Of a stretch of 64,000 nt of DNA, positions 52,716 to 61,274 are shown in pieces. The DNA comes from Deltaproteobacteria bacterium. Its GTDB lineage: Bacteria; Myxococcota_A; UBA9160; JAJDAL01. Below the pieces are notes generated by a model. It searched no databases, was not told the DNA's origin, and saw only the letters and a list, made by a program, of their open reading frames with translations. A program made the translations under genes and the position numbers. The DNA is taken from assembly GCA_029261875.1 (NCBI GenBank), contig JAJDAL010000049.1, positions 142,950 to 206,949 of the forward strand. Direction: 5' to 3'. Position 1 is the first letter of the stretch, and every line of letters starts with the position of its first letter.

Positions 52716-53960
52716 ATGGTGGAAGACATCCGCCTCACCCAACGCCGCACGGATACGACCGAAGACGATTCGGAACGCGACCTCCACACCGAACATCAGA
52801 TCCTCAACATGGGGCCGTCGCATCCGGCGACGCACGGCACGGTCAAATTCCTGATCGAACTCGACGGCGAATCCATCGTCGATCTGGACATCCAGGTCGG
52901 GTACCTGCACCGGGGATTCGAGAAGGAATGCGAGAGCGGTACCTGGTATCAGGCGATTCCCTATACCGATCGTCTCAACTACAACTCCGCGATCCTCGCC
53001 AATCTCGGCTATTGCCTCGCCGTAGAAAAACTTCTGGATCTGGAGACCCCCGAGCGCTGCCAATGGCTGCGGGTTCTCGGAGGCGAGTTGTCTCGGCTGG
53101 GAGACCATCTCACGCGCTGCGGCGCCGCCTGCCTCGAAATGCAGGCCATGACGCCGTTTCTCTACGGCATCCAGGCGCGCGAGCTGTGTTGGGATCTCCA
53201 GGAAGAGCTTTGCGGGGCACGGGTCACGTCCAACTACGTCCGCATCGGTGGCGTCAAACACGACCTTCCGCCTTCCTTTCCGGCCCTGTATCGCGAGAAC
53301 GCCGCGCGGATTCGCACGCTGCTGGCGGACTTCGACGACGTGGTGACGAGCAACCGCATCTTCGTGGATCGCGTGCGCGGAACCGGGATCCTCTCCAAGG
53401 AAGATTGCATCCGCTACAGCGTCACCGGCCCGTTGTTGCGGGCCGCGGGCGTGCCCTACGACATTCGCAAGGCGGAGCCGTACTTGGTCTACGACCAAAT
53501 CGATTTCGACGTGCCGATCGGTGAGGTCGGGGACAACTACGACCGCTACCTGGTGTGCGTGGAAGAGATGCACCAGAGCCTGAAGATCGCCGATCAATGC
53601 GTCGAGAAATTGGAAGCCCTCGGGCCGGGGCCGGTCAACGTCGACGATCCGCGCGTTCGCTGGCCCGCCAAGAACCGCGTATTCAACCGCATGGAAGAAC
53701 TGATTCAGCAGTTCAAATCCGTCACCGAAGGGCCGCGTGTTCCCGCCGGCGAAGCCTACACGGCCGTCGAGTCCGCCAACGGCGAACTCGGCTTCTACGT
53801 CGTTTCCGACGGGAGTGCGGTTCCGTACAAGGTGCGCTGTCGTCCTCCCAGCTTCATCAACCTTCAGCCGATGCCGAAAATGGTGAAGGGCGACTTGTTG
53901 GCGGACATCATTCCGACCTTCGACTTCATCAACATGATCGGTGGCGAGTGCGACCGATGA
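52716..53960 (+). CDS. nuoD: NADH-quinone oxidoreductase subunit D
   Basis: A 414-residue subunit related to the hydrogenase large subunit. It contributes to the quinone-binding cavity with NuoB. Signatures are NMGPSHPATHGTVKF, IGYLHRGFEK in the form VGYLHRGFEK, DRLNYNSAI, and the C-terminal RCRPPSFINLQPMPKMVKGDLLADII. A 30-residue hydrophilic N-terminus precedes the core. It ends in ATGA shared with the next small gene. Confidence 0.96.
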   Translation: MVEDIRLTQRRTDTTEDDSERDLHTEHQILNMGPSHPATHGTVKFLIELDGESIVDLDIQVGYLHRGFEKECESGTWYQAIPYTDRLNYNSAILANLGYCLAVEKLLDLETPERCQWLRVLGGELSRLGDHLTRCGAACLEMQAMTPFLYGIQARELCWDLQEELCGARVTSNYVRIGGVKHDLPPSFPALYRENAARIRTLLADFDDVVTSNRIFVDRVRGTGILSKEDCIRYSVTGPLLRAAGVPYDIRKAEPYLVYDQIDFDVPIGEVGDNYDRYLVCVEEMHQSLKIADQCVEKLEALGPGPVNVDDPRVRWPAKNRVFNRMEELIQQFKSVTEGPRVPAGEAYTAVESANGELGFYVVSDGSAVPYKVRCRPPSFINLQPMPKMVKGDLLADIIPTFDFINMIGGECDR

Positions 53961-54199
53961 CGCCCCAGCGCGCCGAACTCTGGGAGAGGCTCGGTGCGCC
54001 CACGGACCAGGTGGGCAGTGTCAACGACCCGCGCACCCAGGAAGAATTCGGGGTGAAGTGGAACGAGAAATGGGTCTACGTGCCCGAACACGGCTCGAGT
54101 GAGCAACGCGTCGTGCTTTGGAACCGTTACGACTTTCTCGGGATCTTCCGCGTGGCCCCGGACGGGACCGCGACTCCCGAGCCGCTCCCGGAAGATTGA
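53957..54199 (+). CDS. Small hypothetical protein coupled to nuoD
   Basis: An 80-residue soluble protein I do not recognise. It is rich in Trp, Glu and Pro (KWNEKWVYVPEHG, RVVLWNRYDFLGIFRV). Four-base overlaps at both ends with nuoD and the next gene show that it is translated as part of the nuo unit. A role in complex I assembly is possible but unsupported. Confidence 0.6.
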   Translation: MTPQRAELWERLGAPTDQVGSVNDPRTQEEFGVKWNEKWVYVPEHGSSEQRVVLWNRYDFLGIFRVAPDGTATPEPLPED

Positions 54200-54660
54200 T
54201 CCCGCCGGGACCGCCTCCGCTCCGACCCTTCGGCCTCGTACTGCACCGGGATGGTTCTTGGACCCACGAGGGGTTTCCAATCTTGAATCAGCGTTTGCGC
54301 GCGTTGTTCGACCGCTCGGTCCGATACCTCCCGCAAGAGCAGAAATTCATCGTTCAGGTCGCCCAGTTTCGGGGCCAGATCGAAGTGGAGGAAGCGGCGT
54401 TTTTCGTGCGCAGCATCGATCTCGAGAGTGGCCGGGTCAGGCTCTCGGATGGCAGTGGGGAGGCGCTGGATATGGCGTCCCTACGGGTGTCGCGCGACGG
54501 CGCGCTGCTGTGCCGGGTGAAGCGCGACCTGTCGCCGGGGGGCTTGCTGGCGCGCTTTCGCCAGAGCGCACAGGCGGAAATGCTGCTGGCGGTGGACGAA
54601 GGGCCGGAAGGCCCTGTGCTTCGACTCGGGGGGAAGCGCCAGCGCTTGCCCGATTTCTGA
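54196..54660 (+). CDS. DUF1285-like protein
   Basis: A 154-residue protein whose N-terminal half (LHRDGSWTHEGFPILNQRLRALFDRSVR) resembles DUF1285 proteins, which show a similar DGxWxHxGxPI turn followed by a helix. The C-terminal half is beta-rich (AAFFVRSIDLESGRVRL). The TTG start overlaps the upstream stop (TTGA); longer starts would run against that gene. Function is unknown. It is the last gene of the nuo unit and stops 58 bases before tRNA-Cys. Confidence 0.6.
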   Translation: MIPPGPPPLRPFGLVLHRDGSWTHEGFPILNQRLRALFDRSVRYLPQEQKFIVQVAQFRGQIEVEEAAFFVRSIDLESGRVRLSDGSGEALDMASLRVSRDGALLCRVKRDLSPGGLLARFRQSAQAEMLLAVDEGPEGPVLRLGGKRQRLPDF

Positions 54661-54718
54661 ATCACGGCCTCAATTTGACTGGACCCCGGGTGCGCGTTAC
54701 CCAGTCCCCGCATTGGAT

Positions 54719-54792
54719 GGCGCCGTGGCCAAGTGGTAAGGCAGAGGACTGCAAATCCTTTATCCCCGGTTCGAATCCGGGCGGCGCCTCCA
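54719..54792 (+). tRNA. tRNA-Cys (anticodon GCA)
   Basis: A full cloverleaf with acceptor GGCGCCG/CGGCGCC, anticodon loop CTGCAAA with GCA, T-stem CCCGG/CCGGG around TTCGAAT, and an encoded CCA. No integrase or repeated attachment site lies beside it. Confidence 0.95.
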
Positions 54793-54830
54793 AACTCCCT
54801 CCATCGCACATGTCGCAAACGCGCGCAGTG

Positions 54831-54836
54831 TATACT
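54831..54836 (+). promoter_or_regulatory. Possible -10 box of the DUF3604 gene
   Basis: TATACT lies 20 bases before the GTG start, with GAGGG as a Shine-Dalgarno in between. No clear -35 is visible. Confidence 0.35.
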
Positions 54837-54856
54837 CGGCGCGGGTCGAGGGCGCT

Positions 54857-57355
54857 GTGACGAAGAACTCGGACGGTCTTGAGCGGCGAGCCGGCTGGTT
54901 TGGGCTGGTCGCGGTGCTGTTGTTTGGCAGTGCAACCGACGCGTTCGCGTCGAAGCAGGTTCTTTTCGGCGACCTTCACGTTCACACCACGTATTCGATT
55001 GATTCCTACGTGTTCGCGCTGCCGCTGTTCGGAGGCGAAGGCGCGCACCCGCCTGCAGACGCATGCGACTTCGCGCGCCATTGCGCGGGGCTCGATTTCT
55101 TTTCCCTGAACGATCACGCCGAGGGCCTTACGCCCGAGCGCTGGCGCGACACCAAAGACGCCGTGCGTCAGTGCAACGCCCTGTCCGGAGATGCCGAGGA
55201 CCCGGAGATGGTCGCGTTCACGGGTTGGGAATGGACCCAGGTCGGGACGGGTCCGGAGAATCACTACGGCCACAAGAATGTGATTTTCCCCGGGACCGCC
55301 GACAGCGAACTCCCACTGCGTCCCATTTCGTCGCTCGCCGACGACGTGATGGATCGCGCTCCCAGCGCCTGGGTGCTGGGCGGAGCCCAGGCGGTGGTGG
55401 GGCTGTTTTCGGAACCCTACGGAAATTTCCTCGGCTGGATCGAGCGTCTGGCCGAGATCCCGAACTGCGAAAAGGGCGTGCATTCCCGGGAGTTGCCGGA
55501 GGAGTGCCGAGAGAATGCCGCGACACCCGGTGAGCTGTTTCGAAAGCTCGACGAATGGGCACTCCCTTCACTGGTGATTCCGCACGGGACCGCCTGGGGG
55601 GTTCACACGCCGCGCGGGACGGACATCGCGGTGCAGCTCTCGGCGCGAGACCACGACCCGGAACGTCAACGCTTGTTCGAGGTCTATTCCGGTCACGGGA
55701 ACTCCGAGGAATTTCGGAGTTTCGGTGCGGCTACGCGGGACGGCGAGTTCACCTGTCCGGAGACGACGGCGGAGTTCTACCCGTGTTGTCAGCGTGCAGG
55801 CGAACTCATGCGCGCGCGCTGTGGTGATCTGCCCGAGGACGAGTGTCGAGCGCGCGTGGAGGAGGCGAAGCGATTCGCCGCCGCAGCGCCCGTGAAACCC
55901 CAATGGGTGTTTCCCGATACCCGGCCCGAGGATTGGTTGGATTGCGACCAGTGTCGCGATTGCTTCAAACCCGCCATGTCCCTGCGGCCGCGTCAATCCG
56001 CCCAATACAGTTTGGCACTAACGAACTTCGAGCCAGGCGACGCGCCCCGACGTTTCCGTTTCGGCCTCATGGCTTCGAGTGACAACCACACGGCCCGACC
56101 GGGTACGGGTTACAAGCAGGTGGCGCGACGGGAAATGACGGATTCCCGAGGCGCGCGTTCGTCCTTCATCGAGCGCGGGCTCGCGCGCTACGTCAACGGA
56201 GAGCAGCTCGACGACCGCCGCGCCCAGGAAGTGCCTGTGGGGCCCATCGGCTTTCGGGGCCTTCTGAGCGTGGAGCGCGTGGCGAGCTTCATGTATCCCG
56301 GCGGGTTGGTGGGCGTCCACGCGGAGGGGCGCGATCGCCACTCCATCTGGGACAGTCTGGTTCGGCGGGAAGTGTTCGGAACGAGCGGGCCACGCATCCT
56401 GCTCTGGTTCGACCTGACGAACGGACCCCAGGGCGTGGCCCCGATGGGCAGTGCCGTGGAGATGGATCGGTCGCCGGTGTTTCGCGTCCGCGCGGTGGGG
56501 GCCCCAGTGCAGATTGCCGGGTGTCCGGCGCAGTCGCAGCGCGGGCTCGGTGCGGATCGGGTCGAGAAACTGTGTCGCGGTGAATGCTACCGGCCCAGCA
56601 ACACGCGCCACCGCATCGAGGCGATCGAGATCGTTCGCATTCGTCCCCAGGTCGAAGCCGGGGAACCCGTGGCGGATCTGATCGAGGATCCCTGGCGCCG
56701 GATTCTCTGCGAACCGGATCCAAGTGGCTGTGCGATCGAATTCGTAGACGAGTCGTTTACGCGCGGCACCCGCGATGCGGTCTACTACGTGCGCGCGATC
56801 CAAGAAGAAACGCCCGCCATCAATGCGGCGAACCTCCGGACCGAGTTCGACGCGAAGGGTCGGGCCACGCGTGTCACGCCGTGCCACGGTGGCTACCGCA
56901 CGAGCGCCGACGATGACTGCCTCGCAGCGACGCGCGAACGCGCGTGGTCGTCACCGATTTTCGTCGACTACGACGGACGCGCGCAGGCCGACGTGGCGCA
57001 GCTCGAGGCCCTACGTCGTCGCGCGTTCGTGGATCGGGATCTCGCGGTGTTGGGCAGATTGCTCCACGAACGCCTGGTCTACATCCATTCCAACGGAAAC
57101 CCCGATTCCAAGCAGAGTCTGATGGAGGGCCTGCGCAGCGGGAAGGTCCGCTATCTCGCCTTCAAAGGGGAGGAGCCGCGGGTCGAAGTGGCGGGCGACG
57201 CTGCGAAAGTTGTGGGACGTGTGCGGATGACGGTTCAGGCGGGGAGCGAAACGCTCGACCTGGACAGCACCTATTACGCGATCTACGACCGCAGCGAAGG
57301 CCCCTGGCAGCTCGTCGCCTACCAGTCGCAACCCGCGCAAGCGGGTCGCCCCTAG
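54857..57355 (+). CDS. Exported DUF3604 protein fused to a C-terminal NTF2-like domain
   Basis: An 832-residue protein. Residues 1-35 are a signal peptide ending near DAFASKQ. Residues 36-690 are a DUF3604 domain related to PHP metal-dependent hydrolases: FGDLHVHTTYSID, FFSLNDHAEG, LVIPHGTAWG and MASSDNHTARPGTGY supply metal-binding His and Asp. Residues about 710-828 form a separate NTF2/DUF4440-like domain (LEALRRRAFVDRDLAVLGRLL to YYAIYDRSEGPWQLVAYQ). Many cysteines point to a periplasmic, disulphide-bonded protein. Substrate is unknown. Start GTG with GAGGG upstream. Confidence 0.85.
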   Translation: MTKNSDGLERRAGWFGLVAVLLFGSATDAFASKQVLFGDLHVHTTYSIDSYVFALPLFGGEGAHPPADACDFARHCAGLDFFSLNDHAEGLTPERWRDTKDAVRQCNALSGDAEDPEMVAFTGWEWTQVGTGPENHYGHKNVIFPGTADSELPLRPISSLADDVMDRAPSAWVLGGAQAVVGLFSEPYGNFLGWIERLAEIPNCEKGVHSRELPEECRENAATPGELFRKLDEWALPSLVIPHGTAWGVHTPRGTDIAVQLSARDHDPERQRLFEVYSGHGNSEEFRSFGAATRDGEFTCPETTAEFYPCCQRAGELMRARCGDLPEDECRARVEEAKRFAAAAPVKPQWVFPDTRPEDWLDCDQCRDCFKPAMSLRPRQSAQYSLALTNFEPGDAPRRFRFGLMASSDNHTARPGTGYKQVARREMTDSRGARSSFIERGLARYVNGEQLDDRRAQEVPVGPIGFRGLLSVERVASFMYPGGLVGVHAEGRDRHSIWDSLVRREVFGTSGPRILLWFDLTNGPQGVAPMGSAVEMDRSPVFRVRAVGAPVQIAGCPAQSQRGLGADRVEKLCRGECYRPSNTRHRIEAIEIVRIRPQVEAGEPVADLIEDPWRRILCEPDPSGCAIEFVDESFTRGTRDAVYYVRAIQEETPAINAANLRTEFDAKGRATRVTPCHGGYRTSADDDCLAATRERAWSSPIFVDYDGRAQADVAQLEALRRRAFVDRDLAVLGRLLHERLVYIHSNGNPDSKQSLMEGLRSGKVRYLAFKGEEPRVEVAGDAAKVVGRVRMTVQAGSETLDLDSTYYAIYDRSEGPWQLVAYQSQPAQAGRP

Positions 57356-57400
57356 AAAACGCCGAGGCGCTTCATCGCGGAACCGAGGATGGAGTTGGAC

Positions 57401-59293
57401 CTAAACGTCCGGGAGATCGAAGGCGTGCCGCGGAGGGCGTTCGGCGCCCTCGTCGCGCAAGCGCAGGGCGAGGTCGAGGCGTGCGGCGGCTTGAATCAAT
57501 CCGAGGTGGCTGAACGCTTGGGGGAAGTTTCCGAGGGGCTGGCCGGTGTTGGGGCACACTTCCTCCGAGTGTAGGCCCACGTGGTTCGCCGCATCGAGGT
57601 GGTTGTGGAAGACTTCGAGGGCCTCGTCCACGCAACCCGCCAACGCAAGCGCCTCGGCGAGCCAGAAACCACAAAGCACGAAGGCGCCCTCGTCTGCATC
57701 GATTCCGTCGTACGCCTGGTAGCGGCGCAGGAACTTCCCGGCGCCCAGGTCTTTCACGACGCGCGCACGGGTACGTTCGACCCGAGGGTCGGTTGCGGGA
57801 AGAAATCCGTAGATGGGGAACAACAGCAACGTGGCGTCTACGGAGTTGCCCCCGTATTCGCCAACGAAGGTGCCGGATTGGGAATCGTATCCGTGCTCGA
57901 GGATTTCACGGCGCAGGGCGTCGCGTGAACTGGACCAATGGTTGAGGGCGCCGTTTTCACCGAAGCGAGGTGCCAGGCGCACGGCTCGATCCAGCGCGAC
58001 CCAGTTCATGAGTTTCGAGTGAACGTGATGGGTGGGATCGGCGCGGGGTTCCCAAATGCCGTGGTCGGGCTCGTTGGCGTGCTGGGTCGAGTCGTGGACC
58101 AATTCGCGAATCTTGCGCCATAGATTCAGGGAAAGTGTTCCCCCGGATTTTTCGTGGAGGAAAGCGGCGTCGAGTACGGCGCCGGTGACGTCGAATTGCT
58201 TCTGGTCGCGGGCCGCGTTGCCGATCCGGACCGGCGCCGCCCCGCCGTGTCCCGACAAGTGGGTGAGAAGCGTTTCTTCGGGGACATCGGTGCCGTCGAT
58301 TTGAACCATCAGGTCGAGTCGGCCGCGCTGGTCGACGTTGTCCCGCACGAAATGGAAGTACCCGCGCGCTTCGTCTGCGAATCCCATCAGGTTCATGGCG
58401 CGGATCGCCATGGCGCTATCGCGGGTCCAGGAGAATCGGTAGTCCCAATTGCGGTTGCCGTGTCCGTTGATGGGGAGGCTGGTCGTCGCGGCGGCCACCA
58501 TGGCACCCGTGGGTGCGTATTGCATGAGCTTCAGCACCAATGCGGACCGCATGACGTCGTGGCGCCAGGGACCGTCGTAGCGCAAGCGCGATGCCCATGA
58601 ACGCCAGAAACGACGCGTGGTCCGCAAGTGTTCGAAAGGCCGATAGGCGGTGACGGGCTCCGGTTGTCCGGCCTGCCAACTGAGAATGGCCCACAGGCGC
58701 TGTCCCGGGCGCAGGGTGAAGCGCGCGATTGCACCGCCTTCCGGGCGGGACGCGAAGCGAAATCCGCAACCCAGCGCGATCGACAGACACTCGCCGTTGG
58801 GACCCTCGGCAACGGCGCCGTGCTCCGTCACTTCGACACGGGTCTTGTGGCGCGCGTAGTCGAAACGGGGGTCGAAAACGACCTCGATTTCGAGCGCACC
58901 CTCGCGCACTTCGAGCAACCGATGCAGCTCGTGGATCGAGGATCTTGGATCGTCGGTCCAGGGCATGTAGTCGGTCAGGCAGGCGACGCCGCGATCGGGC
59001 ACGCGGAACAGGGTCTGGAGCACATTGGTGTCGGAGTCGTACCCCTGGATGGAATCGAAGGGCAGGCTGGTCGGTCGAATGCGAAACGTCCCGCCCTTTT
59101 CGGGGTCGAGAATCGAACCGAATACACTGGGCGAATCGAATCGCGGCAGGCACAGCCAATCCACGGATCCGTCCACGCCGATCAACGCGGCGGTGAACCC
59201 GTCGCCGATCACGCCGTGTTGCCCTAGTTCGACGGGTTTCCCGTCGATCTCGAAGGAGCGCGCGATGCGCCCCGCGGCTGTGTAGAGGTCCAC
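57401..59293 (-). CDS. Glycoside hydrolase family 15 (glucoamylase/trehalase-like)
   Basis: A 630-residue protein. It has a GH15-type N-terminal beta-sandwich (ELGQHGVIGDGFTAALIGVDGSVDWLCLPRFDSPSVFG) and a C-terminal alpha/alpha barrel beginning near NGHGNRNWDYRFSWTRDSA. The two catalytic glutamates lie in PDHGIWEPR and LHSEEVCPNTGQPLGNFPQAFSH. Actinobacterial relatives are trehalases, others glucoamylases. It has no signal peptide, so it acts in the cytoplasm, probably on trehalose or maltodextrin. I chose a GTG with GAGG upstream; a TTG 22 codons earlier is the alternative. Confidence 0.88.
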   Translation of the reverse strand: MDLYTAAGRIARSFEIDGKPVELGQHGVIGDGFTAALIGVDGSVDWLCLPRFDSPSVFGSILDPEKGGTFRIRPTSLPFDSIQGYDSDTNVLQTLFRVPDRGVACLTDYMPWTDDPRSSIHELHRLLEVREGALEIEVVFDPRFDYARHKTRVEVTEHGAVAEGPNGECLSIALGCGFRFASRPEGGAIARFTLRPGQRLWAILSWQAGQPEPVTAYRPFEHLRTTRRFWRSWASRLRYDGPWRHDVMRSALVLKLMQYAPTGAMVAAATTSLPINGHGNRNWDYRFSWTRDSAMAIRAMNLMGFADEARGYFHFVRDNVDQRGRLDLMVQIDGTDVPEETLLTHLSGHGGAAPVRIGNAARDQKQFDVTGAVLDAAFLHEKSGGTLSLNLWRKIRELVHDSTQHANEPDHGIWEPRADPTHHVHSKLMNWVALDRAVRLAPRFGENGALNHWSSSRDALRREILEHGYDSQSGTFVGEYGGNSVDATLLLFPIYGFLPATDPRVERTRARVVKDLGAGKFLRRYQAYDGIDADEGAFVLCGFWLAEALALAGCVDEALEVFHNHLDAANHVGLHSEEVCPNTGQPLGNFPQAFSHLGLIQAAARLDLALRLRDEGAERPPRHAFDLPDV

Positions 59294-59447
59294 GCTGCCT
59301 CGCCCAAAGTCGCCCGAATTCCCTCGATTCGTGCGACGCTGCTGACCCTCTCCGTGCAAAACCCTAGGGTTACGGATTCATCGGCCCATCCCTCGAAGGG
59401 CTGTAGCGGGTGTATACCGTTTCGATGTGGAGGCGCGTAGGGATCGG

Positions 59448-59936
59448 ATGCAGTTTCGAGGCGGAATTCCTGGAGTTTGGGGCGCAATCTTGCTGGCCTG
59501 CGCTTGCGCTGGCACAGCGGGTCCGCCGATCGACCTCGAACAGGCCTGGATTCACCTCCGCGATGTGGCGGCAGAGGATCCGGATTTCGCATTGGTGGAA
59601 GGGGGGGTCTCGGTCCAAGCCCTGCAATACGAATGGCGGGAGCGCTGGGAACATTCGCCGCCCATGCTGGGCCTCGAACCCGATTTGGGCAGGGAGGATA
59701 CGACGGGGCCGCGCCTGATTCGCGAGCGGATCCTGGTCGGGCGGGCACCGCAGTACGTTGCCTTCGCCGGCGTGGCGGGGGCCACGCCGCTCCGCTGGCT
59801 GTCGGGAGCCGGGGTCGAAGTGGAATTGATCGGAATCGAACAGAGCGTGGTATTTCGATTGGCGAATTTCGATCGGGCCAAGCGCGTTGCGGCGGCCTTG
59901 GATGCCATCGCACGCCGGCGCGGTGAGGCTAGGTAG
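59448..59936 (+). CDS. Putative lipoprotein of unknown function
   Basis: A 162-residue protein with an N-terminal signal whose lipobox LLAC is followed by ACAGTAGPP, so it is probably lipidated. The rest is soluble ([25 protein letters not shown]) with a hydrophobic strand-rich end. No family is recognised. I chose the ATG with AGGGA upstream; a GTG seven codons earlier, close behind TATACC, is the alternative. It converges with the glycosyltransferase gene and overlaps it by eight bases. Confidence 0.6.
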   Translation: MQFRGGIPGVWGAILLACACAGTAGPPIDLEQAWIHLRDVAAEDPDFALVEGGVSVQALQYEWRERWEHSPPMLGLEPDLGREDTTGPRLIRERILVGRAPQYVAFAGVAGATPLRWLSGAGVEVELIGIEQSVVFRLANFDRAKRVAAALDAIARRRGEAR

Positions 59937-60741
59937 CGTCCGCGGCTGCGGGCAATACCGAGACGTGTTCGGGTTCCGAGCCCGGGTCGAGCCGTCGACC
60001 TTCCGCGTCGAAGATCGGGTACGAGGCGAGGCCGCGCTTCTGGAGAAAGAACTGGGTCGCGGTCTGAAGCACGCCGAGTCCGTAGCGAACCGAGCGCCGA
60101 AAGTTGATCGAAGACGCTTCTTCGAAGTAGGCCGCCGGGCAGCTGATTTCACCAATCGAGAATCCCGAAAAAAGAATCTGCGCCAGCATCTGATTGTCGA
60201 ACACGAAATCGTCGGAGTTTTCGAGCAGCGGAAGTGTTTCCAATATCCGACGCGAAAACGCGCGGTAGCCCGTGTGGTATTCCGACAGCTTGGCGTCACA
60301 CAAGGCATTCTGGGCCGCGGTCAGCCCGCGATTGGCGACGTATTTATACAGGGGCATCCCTCCCTGGCGAGCACTGCCGCCCAGAATGCGGGAGCCCAGG
60401 ACCGCATCGAAGGGGCCGTCGGTAATCATGGTGATCATCGCCGGGATCAGCCGCGGGGAGTACTGATAATCGGGATGGAGCATGACGGTGACGTCGGCGC
60501 CCAGGCGGAGGGCTTCCGTGTAGCAAGTTTTCTGATTTCCCCCGTAGCCCCGATTCTGTTTGTGTACGAGGGTTCGAAGCCCGAGTTTTCGCGCGATGTC
60601 GACGGTCTCGTCGCGGCTGGCGTCGTCGGTCACCACGATCTCGTCGACCAGGTCGAGGGGAATTTCCGCCGTGGTTTGCTCGATGGTCTTGGCCGCGTTG
60701 TAGGCGGGCATTACGACGACGATCTTGTTTCCGTGGAACAC
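59929..60741 (-). CDS. Family 2 glycosyltransferase
   Basis: A 270-residue GT-A protein: [56 protein letters not shown] and the metal-site region [15 protein letters not shown]. It has no membrane helices, unlike DPMS-type enzymes with anchors. It would transfer a sugar from a nucleotide donor to a lipid or surface glycan. The GTG start gives [15 protein letters not shown]. It is divergent from the tRNA-Leu gene. Confidence 0.9.
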   Translation of the reverse strand: MFHGNKIVVVMPAYNAAKTIEQTTAEIPLDLVDEIVVTDDASRDETVDIARKLGLRTLVHKQNRGYGGNQKTCYTEALRLGADVTVMLHPDYQYSPRLIPAMITMITDGPFDAVLGSRILGGSARQGGMPLYKYVANRGLTAAQNALCDAKLSEYHTGYRAFSRRILETLPLLENSDDFVFDNQMLAQILFSGFSIGEISCPAAYFEEASSINFRRSVRYGLGVLQTATQFFLQKRGLASYPIFDAEGRRLDPGSEPEHVSVLPAAADAT

Positions 60742-60775
60742 CTTGAGTCGCTATCCTCGAGCCGCGCAGGCCCAT

Positions 60776-60857
60776 GCCCGGGTGGCGGAATCGGTAGACG
60801 CGGGCGACTTAAAATCGCTTGGCCCAGGCCATGCAGGTTCGAGTCCTGCCCCGGGCA
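60776..60857 (+). tRNA. tRNA-Leu (anticodon TAA)
   Basis: A class II tRNA with a long variable arm. Acceptor GCCCGGG/CCCGGGC, anticodon loop containing TAA, T-arm GCAGG-TTCGAGT-CCTGC. The 3' end is A followed by CCC, so CCA is not encoded, unlike four of the five other tRNAs here. Confidence 0.93.
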
Positions 60858-60875
60858 CCCGCGCCGAGTCAGATC

Positions 60876-61187
60876 TTAGAGCATGGACGCCCGGACGCGC
60901 GCGCGAATGTCGTCGACCTCCAAGAGCTCTTCCAGTGCTTCGCGATCCAACAATACCGTGCGGTGGTACGACAAACCCGGAACGTCGAGTTCGAGGCGGA
61001 ACAGTTCGCAGGGATCGTCGAAGATGCGTCGGACCCGGATGCTGCACTCCTGGTCGCCGTCGAGGATTTCCGCCCGCAAGGATTGAAGGATTCGCTGCAC
61101 GCGGCGTTCGCCGCGAACGACCGGCTCGAGAAAATCCTCGAACGCTCGATTGGCACTCGCCACCTTGAAGGTTCCCGGGGGTCTCAT
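60876..61187 (-). CDS. Small hypothetical protein
   Basis: A 103-residue acidic soluble protein, not recognised. The N-terminal half is helical (ANRAFEDFLEPVVRGERRVQRILQSL) and the C-terminal half ends in LLDREALEELLEVDDIRARVRASML. A TATCCT on the minus strand at 61197-61202 lies nine bases before the ATG and could be its -10. It is divergent from pyrF, whose own TATCCT lies close by. Reading frame, start context and lack of overlap with tRNA-Leu support a real gene. Confidence 0.5.
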   Translation of the reverse strand: MRPPGTFKVASANRAFEDFLEPVVRGERRVQRILQSLRAEILDGDQECSIRVRRIFDDPCELFRLELDVPGLSYHRTVLLDREALEELLEVDDIRARVRASML

Positions 61188-61274
61188 GCTCGTTGAAGGA
61201 TACCCGGAACGCGCGCATCGATTCAAGACAACGAATCGTTTGGTTGCGCTATCCTCCGCCGGCGAGGGAGAACC

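Noticed and set aside
54719..54860. tRNA-Cys as an integration site for a mobile element
   Set aside because: No integrase, no repeated 3' tRNA fragment downstream, and neighbouring genes have the same base composition.
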